Counted from the first letter of the stretch, positions 1 to 9,190 are shown. The stretch: DNA of 64,000 nucleotides from Bacillus sp. FJAT-29937 (GCF_001509555.1 NZ_LMAS01000001.1:404971-468970); one strand, 5' to 3'. A program made the numbers and translations. Notes: generated by a model from the letters alone, not told the origin.

Positions 1-1031
1 CCTGCAAGCCGTTCCAGGTCATAGACCTCCTTCAAGTTCTCTCTAAGTTCTTCCCTTTCAAAATACAGCGTTTTAAATGTTTCAACTAGATTCTGCCGAC
101 GTATAATTTCCTCTTCATTCACAAGAGGACGATCGATCCATTGTTTTAATAATCGGCCCCCCATGGCTGTCTGTGTTTCATCTAAAAGCCAAAGCAATGA
201 CCCCTTTTTTCCTTTGGAACGTATCGTTTCAGTTAACTCAAGATTCCGCTTTGAGAAATAATCGATTTTCATATAATGATGTGTTTGATAGATTGTAACT
301 TTCTGCAGATGATCTAAGCTTCTCTTTTGTGTTCGATAAAGATAGTTAATCAGTCTGGAAATGGTTTGCTGAAACTTGTCCTGATTAATATCTTCAAGCA
401 AATGTTCGTAGTGATTCTTTTGTAAATGATCATTCTCTATGGAAAAGGTCATTTCAGTCCGTTCTTTCATTTTCTGCTGCCATTCCTCATTAAAGCTGGA
501 GGAAACGACAACTTCCTTCGCACCTAAAAGCGAAATTTCATTTAACACTTCATCAAAACCTGAAGTCAGCAGGGTAACCTTCGTTTCTCCAGTAGAAAGA
601 TCACTAAAGGCAAATCCAAAAGAACCATCATCAAAATGTGTAATAGAAGCTATATAATTATTTTCCTTGTCATGAAGACCTTTCCCCTCCATCATCGTCC
701 CAGGGGTAATCAGCTGCACGACCTCTCTCTTCACAACACCTTTAGCTTGTTTCGGATCTTCCGTTTGCTCACAAATTGCTACTTTATATCCCTTTTCTAT
801 TAATTGTTCAACATAGCCGGGAGCAGAATGGTAGGGGACGCCACACATCGGAATACGATCCTCCGAGCCCCCTTCTCTGCTAGTTAACGTGATCTCAAGT
901 TCCTGTGAAGCTTTAATAGCATCTTCAAAAAACATCTCGTAAAAATCACCAAGACGAAAAAATAAAAAGGCATCCTGATAATCTGCCTTTACACTTAAAT
1001 ATTGCTGTATCATAGGCGTATAACCTGCCAT
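1..1031 (-). CDS. mutS: DNA mismatch repair protein MutS (N-terminal part, runs off the window)
   Basis: The N-terminal ~343 residues of MutS, the ATPase that recognises mismatches and recruits MutL. Translated in reverse from 1031 the protein begins [18 protein letters not shown] and contains the mismatch-binding motif region [15 protein letters not shown] (the Phe-x-Glu wedge is F-Y-E), followed by [15 protein letters not shown] and the connector domain. The ATPase half lies outside the window. The start is fixed by GGAGG seven bases upstream and by family alignment. It is the last gene transcribed here; in B. subtilis it also follows cotE, but here a LysE-type exporter and a terminator hairpin (1148-1184) intervene. 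Confidence 0.97.
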   Translation of the reverse strand, partial: MAGYTPMIQQYLSVKADYQDAFLFFRLGDFYEMFFEDAIKASQELEITLTSREGGSEDRIPMCGVPYHSAPGYVEQLIEKGYKVAICEQTEDPKQAKGVVKREVVQLITPGTMMEGKGLHDKENNYIASITHFDDGSFGFAFSDLSTGETKVTLLTSGFDEVLNEISLLGAKEVVVSSSFNEEWQQKMKERTEMTFSIENDHLQKNHYEHLLEDINQDKFQQTISRLINYLYRTQKRSLDHLQKVTIYQTHHYMKIDYFSKRNLELTETIRSKGKKGSLLWLLDETQTAMGGRLLKQWIDRPLVNEEEIIRRQNLVETFKTLYFEREELRENLKEVYDLERLA

Positions 1032-1147
1032 AGTATCCTCCAATGTAACAAAAATATCTTTATGAATATATTTATTTCAGCAGCTTCTGCTGAAAATGAT
1101 ATTCTCATTATAACATAATCCTCTAAAATGAATGTTCTGACAAAATT

Positions 1148-1184
1148 AAAATGCAGCAATCCTTTAAAAAGATTGCTGCATTTT
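1148..1184 (-). terminator. Intrinsic terminator between lysE-like gene and mutS
   Basis: A perfect 14-bp inverted repeat, AAAATGCAGCAATC (1148-1161) against GATTGCTGCATTTT (1171-1184), with a 9-base loop. The arms end in T runs on both strands, so it could stop transcription both ways. It lies 25 bases past the exporter stop and implies that mutS has its own promoter in 1032-1147. Confidence 0.75.
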
Positions 1185-1208
1185 ACTAGACTGATTAATA
1201 CTGACAAA

Positions 1209-1835
1209 TTAGTTTTTTTCCAAAGCCAGTTTTAAGCCAAAAAGAATAAGAATGCCTCCTGTTAACCCTTCTACCGCCTTCATTGTAGAAGGTTTTTTCA
1301 TAAATGCACTAATATAATTAATTAAGTAAATGTAGAAAATAAACCATATGAGAGTTAAGACTGTATAGGTTAAGCCCAACGCTAAAAATTCAAGAAAAGC
1401 ATTATCTCCTTTACCGGCAAATTGAGGCAAAAAGGTCAAAAAGAATACGGCTACCTTTGGATTAAGTAGATTTGTCAGGAAGCCTTGACGGTAGTAAGAT
1501 GTATTTTTATATTTATCTTCTTGATTAGTATTTTGGCTTGTCTGAGGATGTTTTTTCAAAATAAATAGGATTGATTTACAGCCAAGATAGATTAAATAAA
1601 TGGCACCAACATATTTTAATATTGAAAATAGGAAGGCTGACTTAACAATAAGAGCAGACAAACCAAATACAGCTGCTAGTGTATGAATGAGTAGAGCAGT
1701 AAGAGTCCCAAAGGTAGTTTTCATTCCTGCAGCGGTTCGTTTTGAAATCGTATTTTTCGTAATAATGGCTGTATCAGGACCTGGCAAAATAATTAACATA
1801 ATACACATAAAGATAAAAAGCCAATAATTTTCCAC
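1209..1835 (-). CDS. LysE/RhtB family amino-acid exporter
   Basis: A 208-residue membrane protein of the LysE family, which export amino acids or related small molecules. It shows the family N-terminal signature (LPGPDTAIITKNTISKRTAAG, residues ~16-37), about six hydrophobic segments, and the central NLLNPKVAVFFLTFLPQF motif (~122-139) with its conserved Asn-Pro-Lys. The start is GTG at 1835 with GGGAGG nine bases upstream. It sits alone between cotE and mutS with a terminator on each side, so it looks like a single-gene insertion into an otherwise standard locus. The substrate cannot be read from the sequence. Confidence 0.88.
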   Translation of the reverse strand: MENYWLFIFMCIMLIILPGPDTAIITKNTISKRTAAGMKTTFGTLTALLIHTLAAVFGLSALIVKSAFLFSILKYVGAIYLIYLGCKSILFILKKHPQTSQNTNQEDKYKNTSYYRQGFLTNLLNPKVAVFFLTFLPQFAGKGDNAFLEFLALGLTYTVLTLIWFIFYIYLINYISAFMKKPSTMKAVEGLTGGILILFGLKLALEKN

Positions 1836-1917
1836 TTGATTAACCTCCCATTAAATTTTTATTCATTATATAACAAGTTTGAATATTTAAACATATATTC
1901 TTTTAATAAAAAAGAAA

Positions 1918-1941
1918 AACTAGGAGCAAAACCTCCTAGTT
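1918..1941 (-). terminator. Intrinsic terminator after cotE
   Basis: A 9-bp stem AACTAGGAG (1918-1926) / CTCCTAGTT (1933-1941) followed on the minus strand by TTTTCTTTTTT. It lies immediately after the cotE stop codon (1947). Confidence 0.85.
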
Positions 1942-1946
1942 AACTT

Positions 1947-2492
1947 TTATTCCTCTTCATCTCCAACTAAGAAATCTGGATTTAAATCTTCAAACTCTTC
2001 GTCATCAACATCCGTTCCCCATTCCTCGTCTTCACAATCGCATTTTCCAGGATGGATGGCTACACAAACCTTTGTTTCACCGATCACTTCAACGAGAAAT
2101 TCTCTTTCAACATGGACAATGATTCTATTTCCATTTGGTGAAATGACTGCTTCAGTGCAGTTCGGCTGCTGTAATACTCGTGCTACTACTTCTAGATCAT
2201 CTAAACTGTCCGGATCACGGTATTTAAGTTTTATGACATCCTTATATTCGACACGTTCAGTTACTACTTCTGTTCTTGTATTATTGTCAAAGGAATACCA
2301 AACGTTAATGTCATATGTGCCGCAAACTTCGACTGTTTTCCCGACCTTTTTCGCATCGTACTTATGGTTTATGATCCAGCATCCAAGAATGCTTGATGGA
2401 TGATGTTTAGGGCTAATCGTATGATTGGACTGTGTAAATTTACGTCCTTTCGCTACGACCGCCTTGGTTATAATCTCTCTGTATTCTCCCAT
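1947..2492 (-). CDS. cotE: Outer spore coat morphogenetic protein CotE
   Basis: A 181-residue CotE, made in the mother cell and needed to assemble the outer spore coat. The sequence matches the B. subtilis protein along its length: [17 protein letters not shown] at the N-terminus, the [16 protein letters not shown] segment, VLQQPNC in the middle and the acidic tail with [11 protein letters not shown]. The acidic C-terminus is the known interaction region for other coat proteins. The start follows GAGGAGG. It lies downstream of ricA as in B. subtilis, separated by a terminator (2660-2691), so it should be transcribed from its own sporulation promoter. Confidence 0.97.
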   Translation of the reverse strand: MGEYREIITKAVVAKGRKFTQSNHTISPKHHPSSILGCWIINHKYDAKKVGKTVEVCGTYDINVWYSFDNNTRTEVVTERVEYKDVIKLKYRDPDSLDDLEVVARVLQQPNCTEAVISPNGNRIIVHVEREFLVEVIGETKVCVAIHPGKCDCEDEEWGTDVDDEEFEDLNPDFLVGDEEE

Positions 2493-2597
2493 TGCGAGCG
2501 AACCTCCTCATTCATTTTCACTTCATCCTATGCGGGATATTAGACTAGTGTGCGATATTTATTGATGAATGTTTGAGTAAAAGTATTGGCATATTTC

Positions 2598-2624
2598 ATA
2601 GTATGCTTTTTCTTTAGGAGTGTG
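2598..2624 (-). promoter_or_regulatory. Candidate mother-cell (sigma-E/sigma-K type) promoter of cotE
   Basis: On the minus strand GCATACTAT (2606-2598) resembles the CATA-type -10 of sigma-E and sigma-K, with CACAC (2624-2620) 13 bases upstream as a weak -35. The site lies about 105 bases before the cotE start. The match is loose and the assignment rests mainly on the known sporulation control of cotE. Confidence 0.3.
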
Positions 2625-2659
2625 CCCACAATAGGCTTACTCAAGATTTTACACAAAAA

Positions 2660-2691
2660 AACTCCTTTCGGAAATAAGTCCAAAAGGAGTT
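2660..2691 (-). terminator. Intrinsic terminator after ricA
   Basis: Stem AACTCCTTT (2660-2668) / AAAGGAGTT (2683-2691) followed by TTTTTTT on the minus strand, just past the ricA stop. Confidence 0.85.
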
Positions 2692-2707
2692 CTGAATAAC
2701 TATTTTA

Positions 2708-3136
2708 TTAATGGTGTGAGCAGTCGCTATTTTTTATTTGTGCACCTGTTTCTCCGCTTAGAAGGTCTCCGCCAGTTGTCAAAATGATCTCGTCTGTGAC
2801 AGTATTAGAAATGACGGACGCAACTATTTGAAGGAGTTCATTCACTTCAATTTGTGATTGCTTGAACTCTTGCACGACAGGAATTTCATCCAATTCGTTC
2901 TGAAGGGATTCAATTTTGTCCTCAGTCTTTTTTAGTGCTTCCATTTTGCCGAAATGCTGCAAATTAACTGCTTGCTTTTGCAAACCTTTAATATTAGAAA
3001 TAGTTGCTTTTACCTTTTCATTTCCATGAATTTGGGCTTCAGCACGTTTAAAAAAGTCAACCTCTTCTGTTTCTGCAATCATTTGTGCAAGCTCTTTTGC
3101 TCTTGCTACAATGTCATCCTTTGTGTATTTACCCAT
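2708..3136 (-). CDS. ricA: RicA (YmcA) regulator of RNA maturation and development
   Basis: A 142-residue helical protein of the YlbF/YmcA family. In B. subtilis RicA, RicF and RicT form a complex that carries iron-sulfur clusters, works with RNase Y in mRNA maturation, and is needed for biofilm, competence and sporulation. The sequence starts MGKYTKDDIVARAKELAQMI, is rich in charged helices, and ends in a single C-terminal cysteine (NSDCSHH), which fits the one cluster-ligand cysteine known for RicA. It lies two bases after the miaB stop, the usual pairing, so the two are co-transcribed. Confidence 0.95.
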   Translation of the reverse strand: MGKYTKDDIVARAKELAQMIAETEEVDFFKRAEAQIHGNEKVKATISNIKGLQKQAVNLQHFGKMEALKKTEDKIESLQNELDEIPVVQEFKQSQIEVNELLQIVASVISNTVTDEIILTTGGDLLSGETGAQIKNSDCSHH

Positions 3137-3137
3137 C

Positions 3138-4688
3138 TTACTCCACCTCTACCGCATCTAGTTCTTCAACCATTTCTCCGTTTAGTGACCAAGTTTTAGC
3201 ATCTGTAATTTTCACCTTTACAATTTTCCCGATTGCTGATTTTGGACCAATAAAGTTAACCAGCTTATTTTTTCTCGTATAGCCTGCTAACACATCTGGA
3301 TTGTTTTTACTTTCGCCCTCTACTAAAACTTCAACTGTTTTGTCTTGATATTTCTTCATTGCCTCAGCAGAAAGCTCATTAACTAGCGCATTTAAACGCT
3401 GTAAACGCTCCTTCTTGACTTCCATCGGAACATTATCCTGCATTTTTGCTGCAGGTGTGCCTTCACGAGGGGAATAGATAAAGGTATAGGCTGACTCATA
3501 TCCTACCTCACGATATAAGGAAAGCGTTTCTTGGAACTGCTCTTCTGTTTCATTCGGATAACCGACAATGATATCAGTAGTAAATGTTGCATTAGGAATA
3601 GCAGCTTTAATTTTTCGAACAAGCTCTAAATACTGCTCTCTCGAGTATTTCCGAGCCATGATTTTAAGCACTTCTGTTGAACCTGATTGAACAGGCAAGT
3701 GAATATGCTCTAAGAGATTTCCGCCTTTTGCCAAGACTTCAATGAGATGGTCATCAAAATCTCGTGGATGGCTCGTCGTAAAACGGACACGCGGGATATC
3801 AATCTTACGAATTTCATCCATAAGATCTCCAAGACCATATTTAATATCTTCAAAGTCTTTCCCGTAAGCATTAACATTTTGTCCAAGCAGGGTAATTTCT
3901 TGATAGCCTTGAGCTGCTAATTGTCTAACTTCTTGAATGATGTCCTCTGGACGGCGGCTTCGCTCTTTCCCCCGAGTAAAAGGTACAATACAATAAGTAC
4001 AGAACTTATCACAGCCATACATAATATTAACCCAAGCTTTAATATTGCCTCGACGTACTTTTGGAAGATTTTCGATAACATCTCCCTCTTTAGACCATAC
4101 TTCAATGACCATTTCTTTTGACATATATGCTTCCTTCAGGATGTTAGGAAGACGGTGAATATTATGTGTACCAAAAATCATATCAACTTGATTATAGGTT
4201 TTAAGAATTTTGTTTACGACAGACTCCTCTTGTGACATACAGCCGCAAACACCAATAAGCAAGTCAGGTTTTTCCTTTTTCAAATGCTTTAAGTGGCCAA
4301 GTTCACCGAACACTTTATTTTCAGCGTTTTCGCGAATCGCACAAGTATTTAAAAGAATGACATTGGCATCTTCCACAGTATCAGTTGGTTCATAGCCAAG
4401 CCCCATAAAGATTCCTGCCATGACTTCTGTATCATGCTCATTCATTTGGCAGCCATATGTGCGGATATAAAACTTTCGGCCCTGTCCCATTCCATGAAAT
4501 TCTTCCGGAATATCAAAATCTTTATGATATTTTACTTCTTCTTTTCCACGCTTTTTGGCATCCTTCAAGGATGGCGGTGTAAACACGGTCTCAAAGTACT
4601 TACTGTAATCCTTTTCGGATTTTTTGTCCGTTGGATTATCAGCTACTTTGATTTGTTGTGTAAGCTCTTTACGTTGTTCTTCATTCAT
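3138..4688 (-). CDS. miaB: tRNA-2-methylthio-N6-dimethylallyladenosine synthase MiaB
   Basis: A 516-residue radical-SAM methylthiotransferase that adds the 2-methylthio group to i6A37 of tRNA. After a ~65-residue charged N-terminal extension typical of Bacillus come the methylthiotransferase domain with its three auxiliary-cluster cysteines ([28 protein letters not shown]), the radical-SAM motif [16 protein letters not shown] (C-x3-C-x2-C, ~225-240) and a C-terminal TRAM domain (~445-510). Start ATG with AAAGGAG. It is first gene of the miaB-ricA pair. Confidence 0.97.
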   Translation of the reverse strand: MNEEQRKELTQQIKVADNPTDKKSEKDYSKYFETVFTPPSLKDAKKRGKEEVKYHKDFDIPEEFHGMGQGRKFYIRTYGCQMNEHDTEVMAGIFMGLGYEPTDTVEDANVILLNTCAIRENAENKVFGELGHLKHLKKEKPDLLIGVCGCMSQEESVVNKILKTYNQVDMIFGTHNIHRLPNILKEAYMSKEMVIEVWSKEGDVIENLPKVRRGNIKAWVNIMYGCDKFCTYCIVPFTRGKERSRRPEDIIQEVRQLAAQGYQEITLLGQNVNAYGKDFEDIKYGLGDLMDEIRKIDIPRVRFTTSHPRDFDDHLIEVLAKGGNLLEHIHLPVQSGSTEVLKIMARKYSREQYLELVRKIKAAIPNATFTTDIIVGYPNETEEQFQETLSLYREVGYESAYTFIYSPREGTPAAKMQDNVPMEVKKERLQRLNALVNELSAEAMKKYQDKTVEVLVEGESKNNPDVLAGYTRKNKLVNFIGPKSAIGKIVKVKITDAKTWSLNGEMVEELDAVEVE

Positions 4689-4834
4689 TTAAAATCTCCT
4701 TTCTTCCATCAATTAGAAAGAATAAAATTATTATATTGTAAACATACAATTATTAATTATAAACTCATTAGCGCAAAACAACAATAATGTTCATCATTTC
4801 TTCAATTTTTGACACAATAACTTAAACGTAAACA

Positions 4835-4864
4835 AAAAGAAACCCAAGGAGCTGGGTTTCTTTT
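4835..4864 (-). terminator. Intrinsic terminator after korB
   Basis: Stem AAAAGAAACCCA (4835-4846) / TGGGTTTCTTTT (4853-4864) with a 6-base loop and a T-rich 3' arm on the minus strand. It ends the korA-korB transcript and separates it from miaB. Confidence 0.85.
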
Positions 4865-4877
4865 CAGCCAAAACGGC

Positions 4878-5744
4878 TTAAACAAATTCTTCAATTAATT
4901 TATCAAAGTGAGCCTGATCTAATTTAAGGTCAGCTTGAGTTAATGGCTCCTCAGAATAGCCTTTTAATAACTCTTGGTATGATTTGCGCTCTTTGTTTTG
5001 ATAGATAAGGCCTGTTACTAGACCATTATGCTTCATTAATGTTTGCATTGCCATTTCACGGTTAGAAGAATCATAGCCTTCAACATCGCTAAGCTTTGTT
5101 AAGTTCTCTTTAAACCAGTCATACGTGTTCACTTTATTATAAGTTACACATGGGCTGAATACGTTAATTAATGAGAAGCCATCATGGTTAATTCCAGCTT
5201 CAATTAATGCTGTTAAGTCTTTAAGGTCAGTCGAGAAGCTTTGGGCAACAAATGTTGCGCCAGCAGTTAAAGCCATTTCCATTGGAGCAATAGCTTGTTC
5301 AATTGATCCTTCAGGCGTTGATTTTGTTTTGAAGCCTGTTGCTGAACGCGGAGACGTTTGCCCTTTAGTTAAACCATAGATTTGGTTATCCATAACAATA
5401 TACGTAATATTAACATTACGGCGAATGGCGTGGATCGTATGCCCCATTCCAATAGCAAAACCATCACCGTCTCCGCCGGAAGCGATAACTGTTAAATCAC
5501 GGTTTGCCATTTTTACACCTTGAGCAATCGGCAGGGAACGTCCATGAATTCCATGGAAGCCATATGAATTAATATATCCGGAAATACGTCCAGAACATCC
5601 GATTCCTGAAATTACCGCTAAATTCTCAGGTTCTAAACCGACATTAGCAGCCGCACGTTGGATAGCCGCTTGTACAGAGAAATCTCCGCAGCCTGGGCAC
5701 CAGTTTGGTTTTACATTATTTCGAAAATCTTTAAATGTTGCCAT
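4878..5744 (-). CDS. korB: 2-oxoacid:ferredoxin oxidoreductase, beta subunit
   Basis: A 288-residue thiamine-diphosphate-binding subunit of a ferredoxin-dependent 2-oxoacid (probably 2-oxoglutarate) oxidoreductase, which converts the 2-oxoacid and CoA to acyl-CoA, CO2 and reduced ferredoxin. Seen: N-terminal NWCPGCGDFSV, ISGIGCSGRISGYINSYGFHGIHGRSLP, and the TPP/Mg motif ASGGDGDGFAIGMGH (~89-103) with VMDNQIYGLTKGQ. Its ATG directly follows the stop of korA. Substrate is inferred from the family; pyruvate cannot be excluded. Confidence 0.93.
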   Translation of the reverse strand: MATFKDFRNNVKPNWCPGCGDFSVQAAIQRAAANVGLEPENLAVISGIGCSGRISGYINSYGFHGIHGRSLPIAQGVKMANRDLTVIASGGDGDGFAIGMGHTIHAIRRNVNITYIVMDNQIYGLTKGQTSPRSATGFKTKSTPEGSIEQAIAPMEMALTAGATFVAQSFSTDLKDLTALIEAGINHDGFSLINVFSPCVTYNKVNTYDWFKENLTKLSDVEGYDSSNREMAMQTLMKHNGLVTGLIYQNKERKSYQELLKGYSEEPLTQADLKLDQAHFDKLIEEFV

Positions 5745-7478
5745 TTAGAACAACTCCTTGCAATTTGTGTGAATTTCATGTGGCAAGAATGGATTTCCGT
5801 CGTACTTTAACATCTTGTGAATCTTATCAGCATGTCCGACGTTCATCTTAATAATGTTTGCCAATTGCCCAGTAGCGTTGTTTTCAACAACAGCGATCTT
5901 TTTAGCTGATTTTACGAGCGGCAATACTTCATCAGTTGGGAACGGATGAATTAAACGAATTTGTGCATGGTTCACTTTTAAACCATCTTTTTCAAGGCGT
6001 CCCATTGCTTCTTCAATCACCCCACGAGTTGAGTTAAAGCCAATAATTAGTAAATCAGCTTCTTCATGTGGTGCATTTTTGTGTACAGGTGTATTGAATT
6101 TAATGTTTTCGATTTTGCGGAAACGTTTATCCATTTGCGCTTTACGATTTAACGCAGATTCAGATGGCTTTCCTGTTTCATCATGCTCAACACCTGTAAC
6201 ATGGTGAATCCCATTCTTCATTCCAGGAATAACACGTGGTGAAACCCCATCTTCAGTTACTTCGTATCGCTTAAAGTAGCCGCCTTCTGCTTCAGGTAAA
6301 TCTCCAGTTTGAAGTTTTCCGCGGCGTACTTCAACTTTATCTAATTCTAGCGGTTCTACTGTTTGTTTCCCTAAGGACAGCTGAAGATCAGAAAGAACAA
6401 TAACAGGGCATTGATATTCTTCAGCAAGGTTAAATGCTTCTGCTGTATCATAGAACGCTTCCTGTACAGTACTTGGAGCCATTACGATTTTTGGAATTTC
6501 CCCATGTGTACCATAAAGCATCGCCATTAAGTCAGACTGTTCTTGTTTCGTTGGAAGGCCAGTAGATGGACCTCCACGCTGTGTATCAACAATGACAAGT
6601 GGAGTTTCAGTCATACCAGATAAACCAATCGCTTCCATTTTCAATGCAAGACCTGGTCCAGCTGACGCAGTTAGAGAACGAACTCCGCCATAGTTTGCTC
6701 CGATTGCCATTGTAACCGCAGCGATTTCATCTTCAGTTTGAATAACAGCTCCGCCAAGCGGTGGAAGCTTCTTAATTAAATATTCCATAATTTCAGACGC
6801 TGGAGTAATTGGGTAAGCAGCCATGAAACGGCAGCCGCCAGCAAGAGCGCCTAGTGCAATGGCATCGTTACCAATCATAAATAAACGCTTTTTGCCATCA
6901 GCCTTCTCTAGCTCCATTAATTCTGTTGTTTCACTAAGGTTTTCTTTCATAAAGTCATAGCCAGCTTTAATGGCTTCCATATTTTTATCAACAACTTGTT
7001 GGCCTTTTCGCCCAAAAATCTCTTGAACTACTTCTTCAAATACGTTAATATCTAAGTTCAACACTGCGCAAGTTGCTCCAACTGCAACCATGTTTTTCAT
7101 TAGGGATGTTCCTAATTCAGTTGCCAATTCAGTGAATGGAACAGCATACATAGCAGCATTTGTATCTTCAGGCTTATTAGGACTAAATTTGGCATCCGCA
7201 ATAATGACACCTTTATCATGTAGTTCCTTGTAATTAAGATCAATTGTTTCTTGGTCAAAAGCTACCAAAATATCAAGATCATCAGAAATAGATCTTACTT
7301 GTGTAGTACTGACACGGATTTTGTTGTTCGTATGACCGCCTTTAATTCTTGATGAGAAATGACGGTAACCATACAAATAGTAGCCTAAACGATTTAATGC
7401 GATTGAGAATATTTCACCAGTACTCTCAATACCTTCCCCTTGTTGCCCTCCAACTTTCCATGAAAGTTGATTGATCAT
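5745..7478 (-). CDS. korA: 2-oxoacid:acceptor oxidoreductase, fused gamma-alpha subunit
   Basis: A 577-residue subunit in which the gamma domain (~1-185, beginning with SWKVGGQQGEGIESTGEIF and containing FSSRIKGGHTNN) is fused to the alpha (pyrimidine-binding) domain (~195-577, with AAYPITPASEIMEYL, TASAGPGLALKMEAIGL and QRGGPSTGLPTKQEQSD). This two-subunit layout is the usual one in aerobic Bacillales. Start ATG with GGGGTG. It is the first gene of the korA-korB pair and has two catabolite-response-like sites in its upstream region. Confidence 0.93.
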   Translation of the reverse strand: MINQLSWKVGGQQGEGIESTGEIFSIALNRLGYYLYGYRHFSSRIKGGHTNNKIRVSTTQVRSISDDLDILVAFDQETIDLNYKELHDKGVIIADAKFSPNKPEDTNAAMYAVPFTELATELGTSLMKNMVAVGATCAVLNLDINVFEEVVQEIFGRKGQQVVDKNMEAIKAGYDFMKENLSETTELMELEKADGKKRLFMIGNDAIALGALAGGCRFMAAYPITPASEIMEYLIKKLPPLGGAVIQTEDEIAAVTMAIGANYGGVRSLTASAGPGLALKMEAIGLSGMTETPLVIVDTQRGGPSTGLPTKQEQSDLMAMLYGTHGEIPKIVMAPSTVQEAFYDTAEAFNLAEEYQCPVIVLSDLQLSLGKQTVEPLELDKVEVRRGKLQTGDLPEAEGGYFKRYEVTEDGVSPRVIPGMKNGIHHVTGVEHDETGKPSESALNRKAQMDKRFRKIENIKFNTPVHKNAPHEEADLLIIGFNSTRGVIEEAMGRLEKDGLKVNHAQIRLIHPFPTDEVLPLVKSAKKIAVVENNATGQLANIIKMNVGHADKIHKMLKYDGNPFLPHEIHTNCKELF

Positions 7479-7513
7479 GACTTACACCCCTTTGGATACG
7501 TTAAGAAAATATA

Positions 7514-7527
7514 TGAAAACGTTTTAT
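7514..7527 (-). promoter_or_regulatory. Candidate cre (CcpA) site close to korA start
   Basis: TGAAAACGTTTTAT, a near-palindrome that fits the catabolite responsive element pattern TGWAARCGYTWNCW except for one position (A in place of the last C). It lies 36 bases before the korA start codon, probably in the 5' untranslated region, a position from which bound CcpA would repress. No protein-binding data; pattern match only. Confidence 0.4.
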
Positions 7528-7589
7528 ACAATTAGAATAGTACTCTTATATGGTTCTAAAATCAGTTTTTTTTGACTAAATGAAAGGGT

Positions 7590-7603
7590 ACTAAACGCTT
7601 TCA
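7590..7603 (-). promoter_or_regulatory. Candidate cre (CcpA) site upstream of the korAB promoter
   Basis: On the minus strand TGAAAGCGTTTAGT fits TGWAARCGYTWNCW at all but one position. It lies about 110 bases upstream of korA. The rest of this 309-base gap (7479-7787) is AT-rich, holds the spoVS terminator at its right-to-left end and shows no further gene. Confidence 0.45.
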
Positions 7604-7734
7604 ATTCTAGACCTAGTTCTTAAAAAAAGCAACCCTTTCAGACTAATTTTGGTGAAAATTTGAATATTTTATTTTTGAAATCAGTATAATAATTAAGTTG
7701 ATGCCGTGTAAGCTTCACAGCCTATTTTCATCGC

Positions 7735-7768
7735 AAAAAAAGACCTGTTTGCATTTATGCAACAGGTC
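7735..7768 (-). terminator. Intrinsic terminator after spoVS
   Basis: Stem GACCTGTT (7742-7749) / AACAGGTC (7761-7768) followed by TTTTTTT on the minus strand (7735-7741). Confidence 0.85.
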
Positions 7769-7787
7769 AGCTTTCATTAAAGATTCT

Positions 7788-8048
7788 TTATCTTGGCTCT
7801 ACAATTAATTTAATAGCAGTCCGTTCTTCCCCATCAATCTTAATATCTGTGAATGCCGGGATACAAATCAAATCCACTCCGCTAGGCGCGACAAATCCTC
7901 TTGCGATAGCTACTGCTTTAACCGCTTGATTTAGTGCGCCCGCACCAATCGCTTGGATTTCTGCGCCGCCTCTTTCTCGCAAAACACCTGCAAGCGCACC
8001 AGCTACAGAATTAGGATTAGATTTTGCTGAAACTTTTAATATTTCCAT
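7788..8048 (-). CDS. spoVS: Stage V sporulation protein S
   Basis: An 86-residue Alba-like small protein needed for progress of sporulation past stage V. The whole sequence, from MEILKVSAKSNPNSVAGALAG to the end IKLIVEPR, is almost invariant in Bacilli. The reading frame is open 26 codons further upstream, but ATG at 8048 is preceded by AAGGAGGAG at good spacing and gives the family length, so I take that start. A loose sigma-H-like pair, GGAATAT (8181-8175) with GAAT (8160-8157) 14 bases on, lies upstream; B. subtilis spoVS is sigma-H dependent. Confidence 0.97.
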   Translation of the reverse strand: MEILKVSAKSNPNSVAGALAGVLRERGGAEIQAIGAGALNQAVKAVAIARGFVAPSGVDLICIPAFTDIKIDGEERTAIKLIVEPR

Positions 8049-8236
8049 TCCTAGCTCCTCCTTGTTTTCCCCTCCCGCATGTTCATGACCAAAGCTTCCT
8101 ACATGCCTTCTTTTGGAAATGAACATATCAGGTATAGATCATTCCATTGCTACTATATTCATTTCTCAATTCACATATTCCGGCTTGGACAAAATTATGG
8201 AATTATTCCTTTATGGATGGACACCTCTAAGCAAAA

Positions 8237-8283
8237 AATAACTGCATCTCATTTACCATTTTCGGCAAATAGACACAGTTATT
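8237..8283 (-). terminator. Intrinsic terminator between ymdB and spoVS
   Basis: Two-tier hairpin: outer stem AATAACTG (8237-8244) / CAGTTATT (8276-8283), inner stem ATTTACC / GGCAAAT with a G-U pair on the transcribed strand, followed by TTTTTTGC on the minus strand. It starts two bases after the ymdB stop codon. Confidence 0.6.
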
Positions 8284-8285
8284 AG

Positions 8286-9083
8286 TTAAGAATAAAAAGG
8301 ATGATCCTCATTAATTAATATCGGAGTCACTTTCTTTGCTGTCCCGGTTTGATTATCAATTTCAATCAGCACAGCACTAAGTTGTGAACGGCCTTCTTTC
8401 GGGACTTCAAATCTGACAGGCAAGCTGGTAATAAATCTTTTTAACACGGCTTCCCTTTCTACTCCTAATATCCCATCATATGGTCCTGTCATGCCAACAT
8501 CTGACATATAAGCAGTTCCATTCGGCAGAATGCGATGATCTGCTGTTTGCACGTGAGTATGAGTTCCAACGACTGCTGAAACCCTCCCATCAAGATACCA
8601 CCCCATCGCCTGCTTTTCACTTGTTGCTTCTGCATGAAAATCCACAAATATTATTGGTGTTCTTTTTCGTGCTTCAAGAACAAGTTCATCTGCTTTTCGA
8701 AACGGACAATCAATCGCAGGTAAAAATGTTCGCCCTTGCAAGCTGATAACCGCCACTTCCATTGCATTATATTTCACATAAACAATCCCATTCCCTGGGT
8801 TTCCTTCTGGGAAGTTTGCAGGACGAACTAAATATTTTGCCCTATCAATAAAATCAAATATTTCTTTATTATCCCAAGTATGGTTTCCGAGTGTGACAGC
8901 CTGTGCTCCTGCTTCCAAGAAGCCTCGGTAAATCTTTTCTGTAATGCCTTTGCCTCCTGCAGCATTTTCCCCATTAATAATCGTCATTTGTGGACGGTAT
9001 TTTTCCTTAAGCTTTGGAACATATTCCTTTATCATGTCTCTCCCTAGTGAGCCAACAACATCCCCTACAAATAATATGTTCAT
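8286..9083 (-). CDS. ymdB: YmdB metallophosphoesterase
   Basis: A 265-residue metallophosphoesterase; in B. subtilis YmdB hydrolyses 2',3'-cyclic and some cyclic nucleotides and is needed for biofilm gene expression and for influencing RNase Y. Metal ligands are visible in order: NILFVGDVVGSLGRD (Asp8), INGENAAGG (Asn/Glu), LGNHTWDN (Asn-His), FVDFHAEATSEK (His) and GTHTHVQTAD (His-x-His). Start ATG with GGGACA. It follows rny as in B. subtilis. Confidence 0.96.
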   Translation of the reverse strand: MNILFVGDVVGSLGRDMIKEYVPKLKEKYRPQMTIINGENAAGGKGITEKIYRGFLEAGAQAVTLGNHTWDNKEIFDFIDRAKYLVRPANFPEGNPGNGIVYVKYNAMEVAVISLQGRTFLPAIDCPFRKADELVLEARKRTPIIFVDFHAEATSEKQAMGWYLDGRVSAVVGTHTHVQTADHRILPNGTAYMSDVGMTGPYDGILGVEREAVLKRFITSLPVRFEVPKEGRSQLSAVLIEIDNQTGTAKKVTPILINEDHPFYS

Positions 9084-9190
9084 ATTTTTGTCCCTTCTTT
9101 GCTAAATTCTTCTTATTATGCCGGAATAGGCAGTTAATGTTTATAATCCCACCCGTTCTTACAGTTTATTTATGTATTTTGCTTGGAAAA

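Noticed and set aside
8049-8126. Longer SpoVS with 26 extra N-terminal residues
   Set aside because: AAGGAGGAG sits directly before the internal ATG and the family is 86 residues long.
8079-8285. A 68-codon plus-strand frame in the spoVS-ymdB gap
   Set aside because: No Shine-Dalgarno sequence, and it overlaps the ymdB terminator and the spoVS promoter region.
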